The notes under the pieces were generated by a model. The model saw only the letters and a list, made by a program, of their open reading frames with translations. It was not told where the DNA came from and searched no databases. From positions 261,747 to 325,746 of the forward strand of contig DASRFA010000027.1 in the NCBI GenBank assembly GCA_035651755.1: a stretch of DNA of 64,000 nt. The letters run 5' to 3'. This stretch comes from DASRFA01 sp035651755. Lineage in GTDB: Bacteria; Desulfobacterota; Binatia; UBA12015. Below, piece by piece: positions 43,255 through 51,693 of the stretch (position 1 is its first letter; each line of letters begins with the position of its first letter). The translations under genes and the position numbers were made by a program.

Positions 43255-44649
43255 GTGCGCGACCGGCCGAACATCGTCCTCATCCTCGCCGACGACATGG
43301 GCTACGGCGACTTCGGCTGCTTCAACGGCGGCCTCTCGCGCACGCCGGCGCTCGACGCCCTCGCCCGCGAGGGCGTTTGCTTGACGCAGCACTACTCGGC
43401 TTCGCCGGTCTGCGCGCCGGCGCGCGCGTCGCTCCTGACCGGCCGCTACCCGCACCGGACGGGAGCGCTCGATACGCTCGAGATGCGCGGGCTCGACCGC
43501 ATGGCTCTCCGCGAGCGCACGATCGCGGACCTCCTGCGTGCCGCCGGCTACGTGACCGGCCTCGTCGGCAAGTGGCACAACGGCGCGCTCGACCCGCGCC
43601 ACCACCCGACGGCGCGCGGCTTCGACGAGTTCGTCGGCTTCTCGGGCGGCTGGCATCGCTACTTCGGCTGGCGGATCGAGCGCGCGACCGCGGCGGGTGC
43701 GAGCGTTCTGAAGGACGACGGCCGCTACCTCACCGACGTCTTCACCGACGAGGCGATCGCCTTCGTGCGCCGCCATCGCCGCGAGCGCTTCTTCCTCGAC
43801 CTCTCATACAATGCGCCGCACTACCCGCTCGAGTCGCGCGCGGAGGACCTCGCGCCCTACCGCGAGCGCGGCGACCTGACGCTCGGCGTGAGCCAGATCT
43901 ACGCGATGATCGCGCGCATGGACCACGGCATCGCGCGCGTGCTGGAAGCGTTACGCGAGGAGGGGCTCGAGGAGAGCACGCTGGTCCTCTTCACGAGCGA
44001 CAACGGCCCGCAGTTCGGCGGCGAGGGCGAGATGTGCACCACGCGCTTCAACTGCGGCTTCGCGGGCGCGAAGCTCCTCGTCTACGAGGGTGGCATCCGG
44101 CTCCCGATGCTGGTGCGCTGGCCGGCCGGCATCGCCGGCCGGCGCCGGATCGACGACCTCGTGCACTTCACGGACTGGCTGCCGACGCTGCTCGCCGTCG
44201 CCGGCGTCGAGCCGCCGCGCGACCGCGCGCTCGACGGCGTCGACGTCCTGCCGCTGCTCCGCGGCGAGCGCGGCCGGGTGAACGAGCGCCGCTTCTGGCA
44301 GTGGAACCGCTACGCCCCGCACGGCGAGTGCAATGCCGCGATGCGCGACGGCCCGTGGAAGCTCGTCCGGCCCGCGATCCGGGAGCTCATGATCGTCGGC
44401 CGGCGCGACTGGGAGATGGACGAGGAGTCGAAGGCCGATCCCGGCCGCTACGCCGACATCCGGCGCGATCCGCTCCCCGACCGCCGTTTCGGGCCGCCGC
44501 CGCCGTCGCAGCTCTTCGACCTCGCCTCGGATCCGGAGGAGCGCCACGACCGCGCCGCCGCCGAGCCCGGCCGGGTCGCGCGCATGGAGGCGGCGCTGGC
44601 GGCCTGGTTCGAGGACGTGGAGAGCGACCGGCGGCGCGGGGAGCCGTGA
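43255..44649 (+). CDS. Formylglycine-type arylsulfatase
   Basis: 464 residues from a GTG. It carries the canonical sulfatase signature: NIVLILADDMGYGDFGC at the start (metal Asp), SPVCAPARASLLTGRYPHR with Cys 53 as the formylglycine precursor (C-x-P-x-R), GKWHNG, and SDNGPQFGGEGEMC. No signal peptide is seen, which is unusual for a formylglycine sulfatase, though some are cytoplasmic. Maturation needs a formylglycine-generating enzyme that is not in this window. Neighbours are the HipA-like gene and an RND exporter. Confidence 0.9.
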   Translation: MRDRPNIVLILADDMGYGDFGCFNGGLSRTPALDALAREGVCLTQHYSASPVCAPARASLLTGRYPHRTGALDTLEMRGLDRMALRERTIADLLRAAGYVTGLVGKWHNGALDPRHHPTARGFDEFVGFSGGWHRYFGWRIERATAAGASVLKDDGRYLTDVFTDEAIAFVRRHRRERFFLDLSYNAPHYPLESRAEDLAPYRERGDLTLGVSQIYAMIARMDHGIARVLEALREEGLEESTLVLFTSDNGPQFGGEGEMCTTRFNCGFAGAKLLVYEGGIRLPMLVRWPAGIAGRRRIDDLVHFTDWLPTLLAVAGVEPPRDRALDGVDVLPLLRGERGRVNERRFWQWNRYAPHGECNAAMRDGPWKLVRPAIRELMIVGRRDWEMDEESKADPGRYADIRRDPLPDRRFGPPPPSQLFDLASDPEERHDRAAAEPGRVARMEAALAAWFEDVESDRRRGEP

Positions 44650-44711
44650 TTCGCCGGCCGTGTCGCGGGCCGGCGTGGAGTTGCTCCGCCCGGAGCCGTA
44701 GATTGCTCGGG

Positions 44712-45878
44712 GTGACGGCGAGGAGCTCGACGCGAGAGGTACGCGGCGTCCGCGCGCGAGCGATGGCGCTCGCCTGTGCGGCGCTGGTCGTCTGCTCCTG
44801 CGAGGCCGGCTCGCAGGCGAAGGGTACGAACGCCGGCCCCGAGCCGGTGCCGGTGGTCGTCGCGACCGCCGAGCGGCGCGACGTTCCGGTCGACATCATC
44901 GCGGTCGGAACGGTGGAGCCGTTCACGACCGTCTCCGTGCGCTCGCACGTCGAGGGCGAGCTGTCGGAAGTGAACGCGGAGGAAGGCCAGCAGGTAGATC
45001 CGGGCGACCTCCTCTTCGTCATCGATCCGCGCCCCTTCCGGGCGGAGCTGGACCAGGCGCAGGCGAACCTGGCGCGCGACCTCGCACAGGCGGAGTACGC
45101 GAACCTCGAGGAGCGACGCGTCGGCCAGCTCGCGGAGCGCCGGATCGCCTCGAAGGAGGAGCTCGATCAGTCGCGCTCGAAGGCGGCGGCGCTGGCGGCG
45201 ACCGTCAAGGCCGACCGCGCCGCCGTCGAGACCGCGCAGCTGCGGCTCGACTACTGCTCCATCAAGTCGCCGATCGCCGGCCGACTCGGCGAGGTGCTCG
45301 TGCGGAGCGGCAACCTCGTGAAGGAGAACGACACCGTCCTCGCCGTGATCAACCAGATCAAGCCGGCGTACGTGCAGTTCTCGGTTCCGGAAGCGCGCCT
45401 GCAAGAGATCCGCGATCGCATGGCGGCGGGGACGCTGGCCGTCACCGCCGACCCGCTGGGGCCCGCGCCGCCCGTCACCGGCGAGCTCCGGTTCGTCGAC
45501 AACGCGGTCGATGCGACGACCGGCACGGTCGCGCTGAAGGCGCTGTTCGAGAACCGGGACGAGCGGCTCTGGCCCGGGCAGTTCGCGACCGTCGTGCTCA
45601 CGATCGCGACCCAGAAGGACGCGGTCACGGTTCCCGCGCACGCGGTCGAGGCCGGCCAGTCGGGACCGTACGTGTACGTCGTCGGCGCCGACGACCACGT
45701 CGAGTCGCGACCGGTCGAGGTCGGGATCGCGACCGGGGAGGACGTCGTCATCGCGTCCGGCGTGGCCCCGGGCGAGCGCGTGGTGACCGAAGGCCAGATC
45801 CGCCTCGCGCCCGGCCTTCCGGTCGTCGTCAAGCAGGACGCCGGCGTGAGGCCCGCCGCGACCGGAGCGCCCGGATGA
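44712..45878 (+). CDS. RND efflux periplasmic adaptor (membrane fusion protein)
   Basis: 388 residues from a GTG; an ATG 17 codons later is an alternative. The lipobox is ALVVCSC. Adaptor features: beta-barrel/lipoyl halves in VRSHVEGELSEVNAEEGQQV and YCSIKSPIAGRLGEVLVRSG, a coiled-coil hairpin between (~110-180, LDQAQANLARDLAQAEY), and the membrane-proximal domain ending GLPVVVKQDAG. It pairs with the following RND pump through a 4-bp stop/start overlap (ATGA). It will dock the pump to an outer-membrane TolC-type channel, not encoded nearby. Confidence 0.9.
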   Translation: MTARSSTREVRGVRARAMALACAALVVCSCEAGSQAKGTNAGPEPVPVVVATAERRDVPVDIIAVGTVEPFTTVSVRSHVEGELSEVNAEEGQQVDPGDLLFVIDPRPFRAELDQAQANLARDLAQAEYANLEERRVGQLAERRIASKEELDQSRSKAAALAATVKADRAAVETAQLRLDYCSIKSPIAGRLGEVLVRSGNLVKENDTVLAVINQIKPAYVQFSVPEARLQEIRDRMAAGTLAVTADPLGPAPPVTGELRFVDNAVDATTGTVALKALFENRDERLWPGQFATVVLTIATQKDAVTVPAHAVEAGQSGPYVYVVGADDHVESRPVEVGIATGEDVVIASGVAPGERVVTEGQIRLAPGLPVVVKQDAGVRPAATGAPG

Positions 45879-48800
45879 ACCTCTCGGGTCCGTTCATCCG
45901 CCGCCCGATCGCGACCGCGCTCATCATGGTCGCGATCCTGATCGCCGGCATGGTCGCGTACCGGAGCCTCCCGGTGAGCGACCTCCCGAATGTCGACTTC
46001 CCGACGCTCCTCGTGAGCGCTTCGCTTCCGGGCGCGAACCCCGAGACGATGGCGTCCTCGGTCGCGACGCCGCTCGAGCGGCAGTTCTCGACGATCGCCG
46101 GGCTCGCGTCGATGAACTCGACGAGCTCGCTCGGCAGCACTCAGGTGACCCTCCAGTTCGAGCTCGACCGCGACATCGACGCCGCCGCGCAGGACGTGCA
46201 GGCGGCGATCGCGCAGGCCGCGCCGTTCCTCCCGCCCGGCATGCCGACGCCGCCGGTCTACCGGAAGGTCAATCCGGCCGACCAGCCGATCCTCTACATC
46301 GCGCTCACGTCGCCGACGCTCCCGATGTGGAAGGTCGACGAGTACGGCGAGACGATGATGGCGCAGCGCATCTCCATGGTGAGCGGCGTCGCGCAGGTGC
46401 AGGTGTTCGGCTCGCAGAAGTACGCGGTGCGCGTCCAGCTCGACCCGTACGCGATCGCGAGCCGCGGCCTCGGCATCGACGAGGTCACGCAGGCCGTCCA
46501 GTCGGCCAACGTCAACCTGCCGACCGGGATGCTCTTCGGGTCGAAGCAGGCGTACACGATCCAGGCGACCGGCCAGCTCACCGCCGCGGACCAGTACCGC
46601 CCGGTGGTCGTCGCCTACCGGAACGGCTCGCCGGTACGGCTGGAGGACCTCGGTCGCGTCATCGACAGCGTCGAGAACGACAAGGTCGCGTCGTGGTACG
46701 CCGACGCGGAGCGGAGCCAGCGCTCGGTCGTTCTCGCGGTGCAGCGCCAGCCGGGCACGAACACGGTCGAGGTCGCCGAGGGCGTGAAGGCGCTCCTCCC
46801 GACGTTCCGCGCCGAGCTGCCGCCGTCGGTGCAGCTGATCCTGCTCTTCGACCGCTCGGAGTCGATCCTCGACTCGGTGAACGACGTCAAGCTCACGATG
46901 CTGGTCGCGCTCGTGCTCGTCGTCGCCGTGATCTTCGTCTTCTTGCGGAACGTCTCGGCGACGATCATCCCGAGCTTGGCACTCCCGATGTCGATCGTCG
47001 GGACGTTCGCCGCGCTGTACCCGCTCGGCTACAGCCTCGACAACCTCTCGCTCATGGCGCTCACGCTCTCGATCGGCTTCGTCGTCGACGACGCGATCGT
47101 GATCCTCGAGAACATCGTGCGCCACATGGAGGCGGGCGAGGACCCGTACGAGGCGGCCACGATCGGAGCCGAGGAGATCGGCTTCACGATCCTGTCGATG
47201 ACGCTGTCGCTCGCCGCCGTGTTCATCCCGGTGCTGTTCATGCCGGGCATCGTGGGGCGGCTCTTCCACGAGTTCGCCGTCACCATCTCGGTCGCGATCC
47301 TGATCTCCGGCTTCGTGTCGCTCACCTTGACGCCGATGCTGTGCGCGCGGTTCCTCCGCCCGCCCGCGGCCGAGCAGCACGGTCGGTTCTACGAGGCGAC
47401 GGAGCGCATGTTCGCCGCGCTCCTCGCGCGCTACGAGCAGAGCCTCCGCTGGGTGCTGCGCCATCGCGCGGGGACGTTTCTCGTCTCCCTGCTCATTCTC
47501 GTCGCGACCGCCTGGCTCTTCGTGCGCGTGCCGAAGGGCTTCATCCCCGACGAGGACCAGGGCGCGATCTTCACCGTCACCGAGGCGCCGCAGGGCACCT
47601 CCTTCGACGCGATGTCGAAGTACCAGCTCGCCGTCACCGACGTGATCCGGAAGGACCCGGCCGTGCGCGGGCTCTTCTCGAGCATCGCGGTCGCGGCGAC
47701 GGCGGGCAGCACGACCCCGAACCAGGGACGCATCTTCACGCACCTCAAGAAGCGCTCGGAGCGCGACTCCATTCCCGAGATCCTGGCCCGCCTGCGCCCG
47801 GCGGTCGCGCAGGTGCCGGGGATGCGCGCCTACATGCAGGTGATGCCGACGATCCGGATCGGCGGCCAGCTCACGAAGAGCCTCTACCAGTTCACGCTGC
47901 AGAGCCCGGACACGGACGACCTGTACCAGGCGGCCCCGAAGCTCGAAGCGAAGCTGCGCGAGCTGCCGCAGCTCCAGGACGTCACGAGCGACCTGCAGAT
48001 CCGGAACCCGCAGGTGAACATCGACATCAATCGCGACCGCGCCTCCGCGCTCGGAGTCACCGCCGAGCAGATCGAGAGCGCGCTCAGCGACGCCTACGGG
48101 AGCCGCTGGATCTCGACGATCTACGCGCCCAACAACGAGTACCGCGTCATCGTCGAGCTCGAGCCCGAGTACCAGGACGATCCCGCCGCGCTCGGTCTGC
48201 TCTACGTCCGTGCCAAGAACGGAAAGCTCGTTCCCCTGAGCGCGGTCGCGAGCGTGCGCCGCACGGTCGGTCCGCTGACCGTGACGCACTCGGGGCAGCT
48301 GCCGGCCGTGACCGTCTCCTTCAACCTGCGACCCGGCGTCGCGCTCGGTGACGCCGTGAACGCGGTGTCGCAGGTCGCGCGCGACGTGCTTCCGGCGACG
48401 ATCACGACGAGCTTCCAGGGCACCGCGGAGGCCTTCCAGTCGTCGCTCTCGGGCCTCTGGGTGCTGCTCGCGCTCGCGATCGTCGTGATCTACATCGTGC
48501 TCGGCATCCTCTACGAGAGCTTCGCGCAGCCGCTGACGATCCTCTCGGGTCTTCCTTCCGCCGGCTTCGGCGCTCTCCTCACGCTGATGCTCTTCGGCAT
48601 CGAGCTCGACATCTACTCCTTCGTCGGGCTCATCATGCTCATCGGCATCGTCAAGAAGAACGCCATCATGCAGATCGACTTCGCGCTGGATGCCCAGCGC
48701 ACCGAGGGCAAGAGCGCCGTCGAAGCGATCTACGAGGGCTGCGTGATCCGCTTCCGGCCCATCATGATGACGACGATGGCGGCGCTGTTCGGCACGCTGC

Positions 48801-49069
48801 CGATCGCGCTCGGGGTCGGAGCGGGCGCGGAGTCGCGCCGGCCGCTCGGCCTCGCGGTGGTCGGCGGGCTCCTCTTCTCGCAGGCGATCACGCTCTACTT
48901 GACGCCGATCTACTACGTGTACCTCGAGAACCTGACGACGCGGATGCGGGAGCGGCGCGCGCGCCGGGCAGCCGCGGCGAAGGCGGGCTCGCCGGCGGCG
49001 GTCGCGCCGGTCGCACCGGCGGAGGGCGGGCCGTCCGCGACCGGGATGGCCGCTTCGCCGCGCCGCTGA
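45875..49069 (+). CDS. RND efflux transporter, HAE1/MdtB-C-like
   Basis: 1064 residues. The first helix region MNLSGPFIRRPIATALIMV is typical, then two large periplasmic loops and 12 helices. Proton-relay residues are in SIGFVVDDAIVILENIVRH (~400, adjacent acidic pair). The second half is FVGLIMLIGIVKKNAIMQID (~920, conserved Lys). TNTVEVAEGVKALLP and RIFTHLKKRSERD mark the periplasmic domains. It expels hydrophobic or amphipathic compounds by proton antiport. The substrate is unknown. It is translated by coupling from the adaptor gene. Confidence 0.95.
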   Translation: MNLSGPFIRRPIATALIMVAILIAGMVAYRSLPVSDLPNVDFPTLLVSASLPGANPETMASSVATPLERQFSTIAGLASMNSTSSLGSTQVTLQFELDRDIDAAAQDVQAAIAQAAPFLPPGMPTPPVYRKVNPADQPILYIALTSPTLPMWKVDEYGETMMAQRISMVSGVAQVQVFGSQKYAVRVQLDPYAIASRGLGIDEVTQAVQSANVNLPTGMLFGSKQAYTIQATGQLTAADQYRPVVVAYRNGSPVRLEDLGRVIDSVENDKVASWYADAERSQRSVVLAVQRQPGTNTVEVAEGVKALLPTFRAELPPSVQLILLFDRSESILDSVNDVKLTMLVALVLVVAVIFVFLRNVSATIIPSLALPMSIVGTFAALYPLGYSLDNLSLMALTLSIGFVVDDAIVILENIVRHMEAGEDPYEAATIGAEEIGFTILSMTLSLAAVFIPVLFMPGIVGRLFHEFAVTISVAILISGFVSLTLTPMLCARFLRPPAAEQHGRFYEATERMFAALLARYEQSLRWVLRHRAGTFLVSLLILVATAWLFVRVPKGFIPDEDQGAIFTVTEAPQGTSFDAMSKYQLAVTDVIRKDPAVRGLFSSIAVAATAGSTTPNQGRIFTHLKKRSERDSIPEILARLRPAVAQVPGMRAYMQVMPTIRIGGQLTKSLYQFTLQSPDTDDLYQAAPKLEAKLRELPQLQDVTSDLQIRNPQVNIDINRDRASALGVTAEQIESALSDAYGSRWISTIYAPNNEYRVIVELEPEYQDDPAALGLLYVRAKNGKLVPLSAVASVRRTVGPLTVTHSGQLPAVTVSFNLRPGVALGDAVNAVSQVARDVLPATITTSFQGTAEAFQSSLSGLWVLLALAIVVIYIVLGILYESFAQPLTILSGLPSAGFGALLTLMLFGIELDIYSFVGLIMLIGIVKKNAIMQIDFALDAQRTEGKSAVEAIYEGCVIRFRPIMMTTMAALFGTLPIALGVGAGAESRRPLGLAVVGGLLFSQAITLYLTPIYYVYLENLTTRMRERRARRAAAAKAGSPAAVAPVAPAEGGPSATGMAASPRR

Positions 49070-49094
49070 GCCCGCCGGCCGGAAGGGCAGCGAC

Positions 49095-50345
49095 GTGAGC
49101 GCGATCGCGTTTCGCAACTGCACGCTTCTCGACTGTACCGGCGCGGAGCCGGCGCCGCGCTCGACCGTCGTCGTCGATGGCGAGCGCATCGCGCTCGTGG
49201 CGCGATCGGAAGAGCCGGCGCTTCCCCGGGACTGCCTCCGGATCGACTGCGAAGGCCGGACGCTCATGCCGGGCTTGACCGACGCGCACGTCCACGCGGC
49301 GATCGTCGAGACCGATCCGGGGAAGATGCGACGCGAGTCGGCGGCGACCGTCGCGCTCCGCATCAAGCAGGTGCTGGAGGACACGCTCGACGCCGGCTTC
49401 ACGACCGTCCGCGACGCGTTCGGGCTCGACTGGGGCTTCGCGCAGGCGACCGAGCGCGGCCTCGTGCGCGGGCCGCGCATCCTCTTCGTCGGGTCCTGCC
49501 TGTCGCAGACCGGAGGGCACGGCGACTGGCGCGAGCCGCACCACGACCACGTGCCGGTCGAGGGGATTCGCGGCCTCGTCGCCACGCCGCGCATCTGCGA
49601 CTCGCCCGACGAGATGCGGCGCGGCGCGCGCGAGATGCTCCGCATGGGCGCGCACGCGATCAAGATCATGGCCGGCGGCGGCTGCATGTCCCCGACCGAC
49701 GAGCTCGAGCACACCCAGTTCACGGTCGAGGAGATCGCTGCTGCCGCCTACGAGGCGACGACCGTCGGGAAGAAGACGCTCGCACACGTCTACACGCCGC
49801 AGGGAGTCCTGAACGCCGTGCGGGCGGGCGTCCGCTCCATCGAGCACGGCAACTTCCTCGACGAGGAGTCGGCCGCGTGCATGCGCAGGGCGGGCGCGTT
49901 CTTCGTGCCGACGCTCACGACCTACGAGCTCCTCAGCGCGTTCGGCGCGTCGCAGGGGATCCCGCCGCGCATGATCGCGAAGATCGATCACGCGAAGGCC
50001 GGCGGGATGGAGTCCCTGCGCGTCGCGCGCGCCGCCGCCCTGGAGATCTGCTCGGGCTCGGACGTGCTCGCTTCGATGCAGCCCTTCAAGGCGATGGAGC
50101 TGGCGCTCAAAGCGAAGGTCCTGGGCGCTCACGAGGCGATCCTCTCCGCGACCCGCACGAACGCGAAGCTCTTCGGCCTCTCGGGCGAGATCGGGACGAT
50201 CGAGGAGGGGAAGCGCGCGGACCTGATCGTCGTCGACGGCCAGCCGCTCGACGACGTCGCGCTCCTGCAGGACGCCGCGCGAGTTCGGCTCGTGGTGCGC
50301 GACGGTCGCGTGATGAAGGACCTCGATCGGGCGGCGGCGGGCTGA
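49095..50345 (+). CDS. Metal-dependent amidohydrolase
   Basis: 416 residues from a GTG. Amidohydrolase fold: metal ligands in LMPGLTDAHVHAAI (HxH, ~66), carboxylated Lys in HAIKIMAGGGCM (~192), His in TLAHVYTP (~233) and IEHGNF (~255), Asp in ICSGSDVLASM (~319). C-terminal small domain GTIEEGKRADLIVVDGQPLDD. This is the imidazolonepropionase/Xaa-Pro dipeptidase-like branch of type-I amidohydrolases, which cleave amides or lactams. It follows the RND gene by 25 bp on the same strand, so both may be expressed together. Substrate unknown. Confidence 0.85.
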   Translation: MSAIAFRNCTLLDCTGAEPAPRSTVVVDGERIALVARSEEPALPRDCLRIDCEGRTLMPGLTDAHVHAAIVETDPGKMRRESAATVALRIKQVLEDTLDAGFTTVRDAFGLDWGFAQATERGLVRGPRILFVGSCLSQTGGHGDWREPHHDHVPVEGIRGLVATPRICDSPDEMRRGAREMLRMGAHAIKIMAGGGCMSPTDELEHTQFTVEEIAAAAYEATTVGKKTLAHVYTPQGVLNAVRAGVRSIEHGNFLDEESAACMRRAGAFFVPTLTTYELLSAFGASQGIPPRMIAKIDHAKAGGMESLRVARAAALEICSGSDVLASMQPFKAMELALKAKVLGAHEAILSATRTNAKLFGLSGEIGTIEEGKRADLIVVDGQPLDDVALLQDAARVRLVVRDGRVMKDLDRAAAG

Positions 50346-50366
50346 TCGGCGCCGCGACGCGATCGA

Positions 50367-51617
50367 TCACGTCGACCGCGGGGAGATCGCCGCAGCCGAG
50401 TGAGGCGCGCGCCGGCGGAGAGCGTCGCCTCCGCGATGGAGGACCTCCTGCAGCGCGAGGAGCGCGATGCCCCCGATCACGAGGGCGGGCGCAACCGACG
50501 CGATGCCGGCCCGCCCGACCGCGACGCCGACCAGCGACGGGACGAACGACGCGCCGACCGCCGCCGCCGCGATCTGGAACCCGACCGCGTTCGCCGCGTG
50601 TCCGGCGCCCACGCGCGCCGGCGTCGTCGCGATGAGCGACGGGAAGACCGGCGCCATCGCGAGCCCGCACACGAGGACGCCGAGGAAGCACGCCGCGCTG
50701 CCGAGGTCGGCCCAGAGGAGCGCCGCCGCGCCCGCGATCGCGACCGCGCAGGAGCGCATCAGGACGCCGATCGGGACGCGCCCGACGACCCAGCCGAACG
50801 CGACGCGGCCGGCCGTGAGCCCGAGCCAGAAGCCGCTCAGCCACCAGCCGGCGGTCGTGAGCGCGATTCCGCGCGCCTGCGTCAAGAAGCTGAATCCCCA
50901 GACGGCGACGGTCGCCTCGAGGCCCGTGTACACGAGGAAGATCGCGATCCCGAGCCAGACGACCGGGCGCGCGAGCGTCTGGCGGACGCGCGCGGGCAAA
51001 GCCGCGTCGCCCGCGTCCGCGCTCGCCTCCGACCCCGCGTCGTCATCGGGTGCAGCCGCGCTCGGCCAGAAGGTCCGCGTCGCGGCGAACGCCGCGGCGA
51101 GCGCGAGCTGCGCCGCGCCGACCAGCGCGTAGCCGAAGCGCCACGATCGACCGGCCGCGAGCACGGACGTCATCAGGACCGGACCGCTCATCGCGCCGAC
51201 GCCGTAGCAGGCGTGCAGCCAGTTCACGGTGCGCGGGCTGTGGCGCGTCGCCGCGTAGGTGTTGATGCCGGAGTCGATCGCGCCGGCTCCGAGGCCGGAG
51301 AGCGATCCGCCCGCCACCATCCACCACCACCACGGAGCCGCCGCGTACATCGCGAGGCTCGCCGCCGTCAGGAGGCAGCTGAGCGCGAGCAGCGTCCCGA
51401 CGCCGATGCGGGCGAGGATCGCCCCGCTCGCGAAGCTCGACGACAGGTAGCCCGCCGCGAAGGCGACGAGCAGCGCGCCGAACTCCTCGGGCGCGACCGC
51501 GAAGGACGCGCGGATGGACGGCGCCGCCACGCCGAGCAGACCGTCCGGCAATCCCAGGCTGACGAAGCCGAGAAAGGCGAGTGCGAGGAGCGTCGTGCTG
51601 GACGGGCGCCGCGACAT
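50367..51617 (-). CDS. MFS transporter
   Basis: 416 residues with 12 predicted helices, beginning LLALAFLGFVSLGLPDGLLGVAAPSI. The A-motif-like loop between helices 2 and 3 (SGAILARIGVGTLLALSCLL) and the helix-5 gly-rich segment GVGAMSGPVLMTSVLAAG are present. It resembles drug- or sugar-type carriers of the MFS (fucose permease-like short group). No substrate can be inferred. It is the last gene of a leftward pair downstream of the PilY1-like gene, with a 76-bp gap that holds no obvious terminator. Confidence 0.85.
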   Translation of the reverse strand: MSRRPSSTTLLALAFLGFVSLGLPDGLLGVAAPSIRASFAVAPEEFGALLVAFAAGYLSSSFASGAILARIGVGTLLALSCLLTAASLAMYAAAPWWWWMVAGGSLSGLGAGAIDSGINTYAATRHSPRTVNWLHACYGVGAMSGPVLMTSVLAAGRSWRFGYALVGAAQLALAAAFAATRTFWPSAAAPDDDAGSEASADAGDAALPARVRQTLARPVVWLGIAIFLVYTGLEATVAVWGFSFLTQARGIALTTAGWWLSGFWLGLTAGRVAFGWVVGRVPIGVLMRSCAVAIAGAAALLWADLGSAACFLGVLVCGLAMAPVFPSLIATTPARVGAGHAANAVGFQIAAAAVGASFVPSLVGVAVGRAGIASVAPALVIGGIALLALQEVLHRGGDALRRRAPHSAAAISPRST

Positions 51618-51693
51618 GGCATCGGACGGCGTCGCCGCGCGGCGCCTTCCTCCTCAGATGCCGGAGCGCCCGCGGAGGTGCCAGGCCCCGACT

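Noticed and set aside
43255..44649. Sulfatase as part of a dedicated sulfated-polysaccharide degradation locus
   Set aside because: No SusCD, glycoside hydrolase or formylglycine-generating enzyme gene accompanies it in the window.
45251..49723. A ~1,490-codon open frame antisense to the RND adaptor and pump
   Set aside because: It is a codon-bias shadow of the RND genes; its composition is Arg/Asp/His-rich with no fold, while the forward frame is an unmistakable RND transporter.
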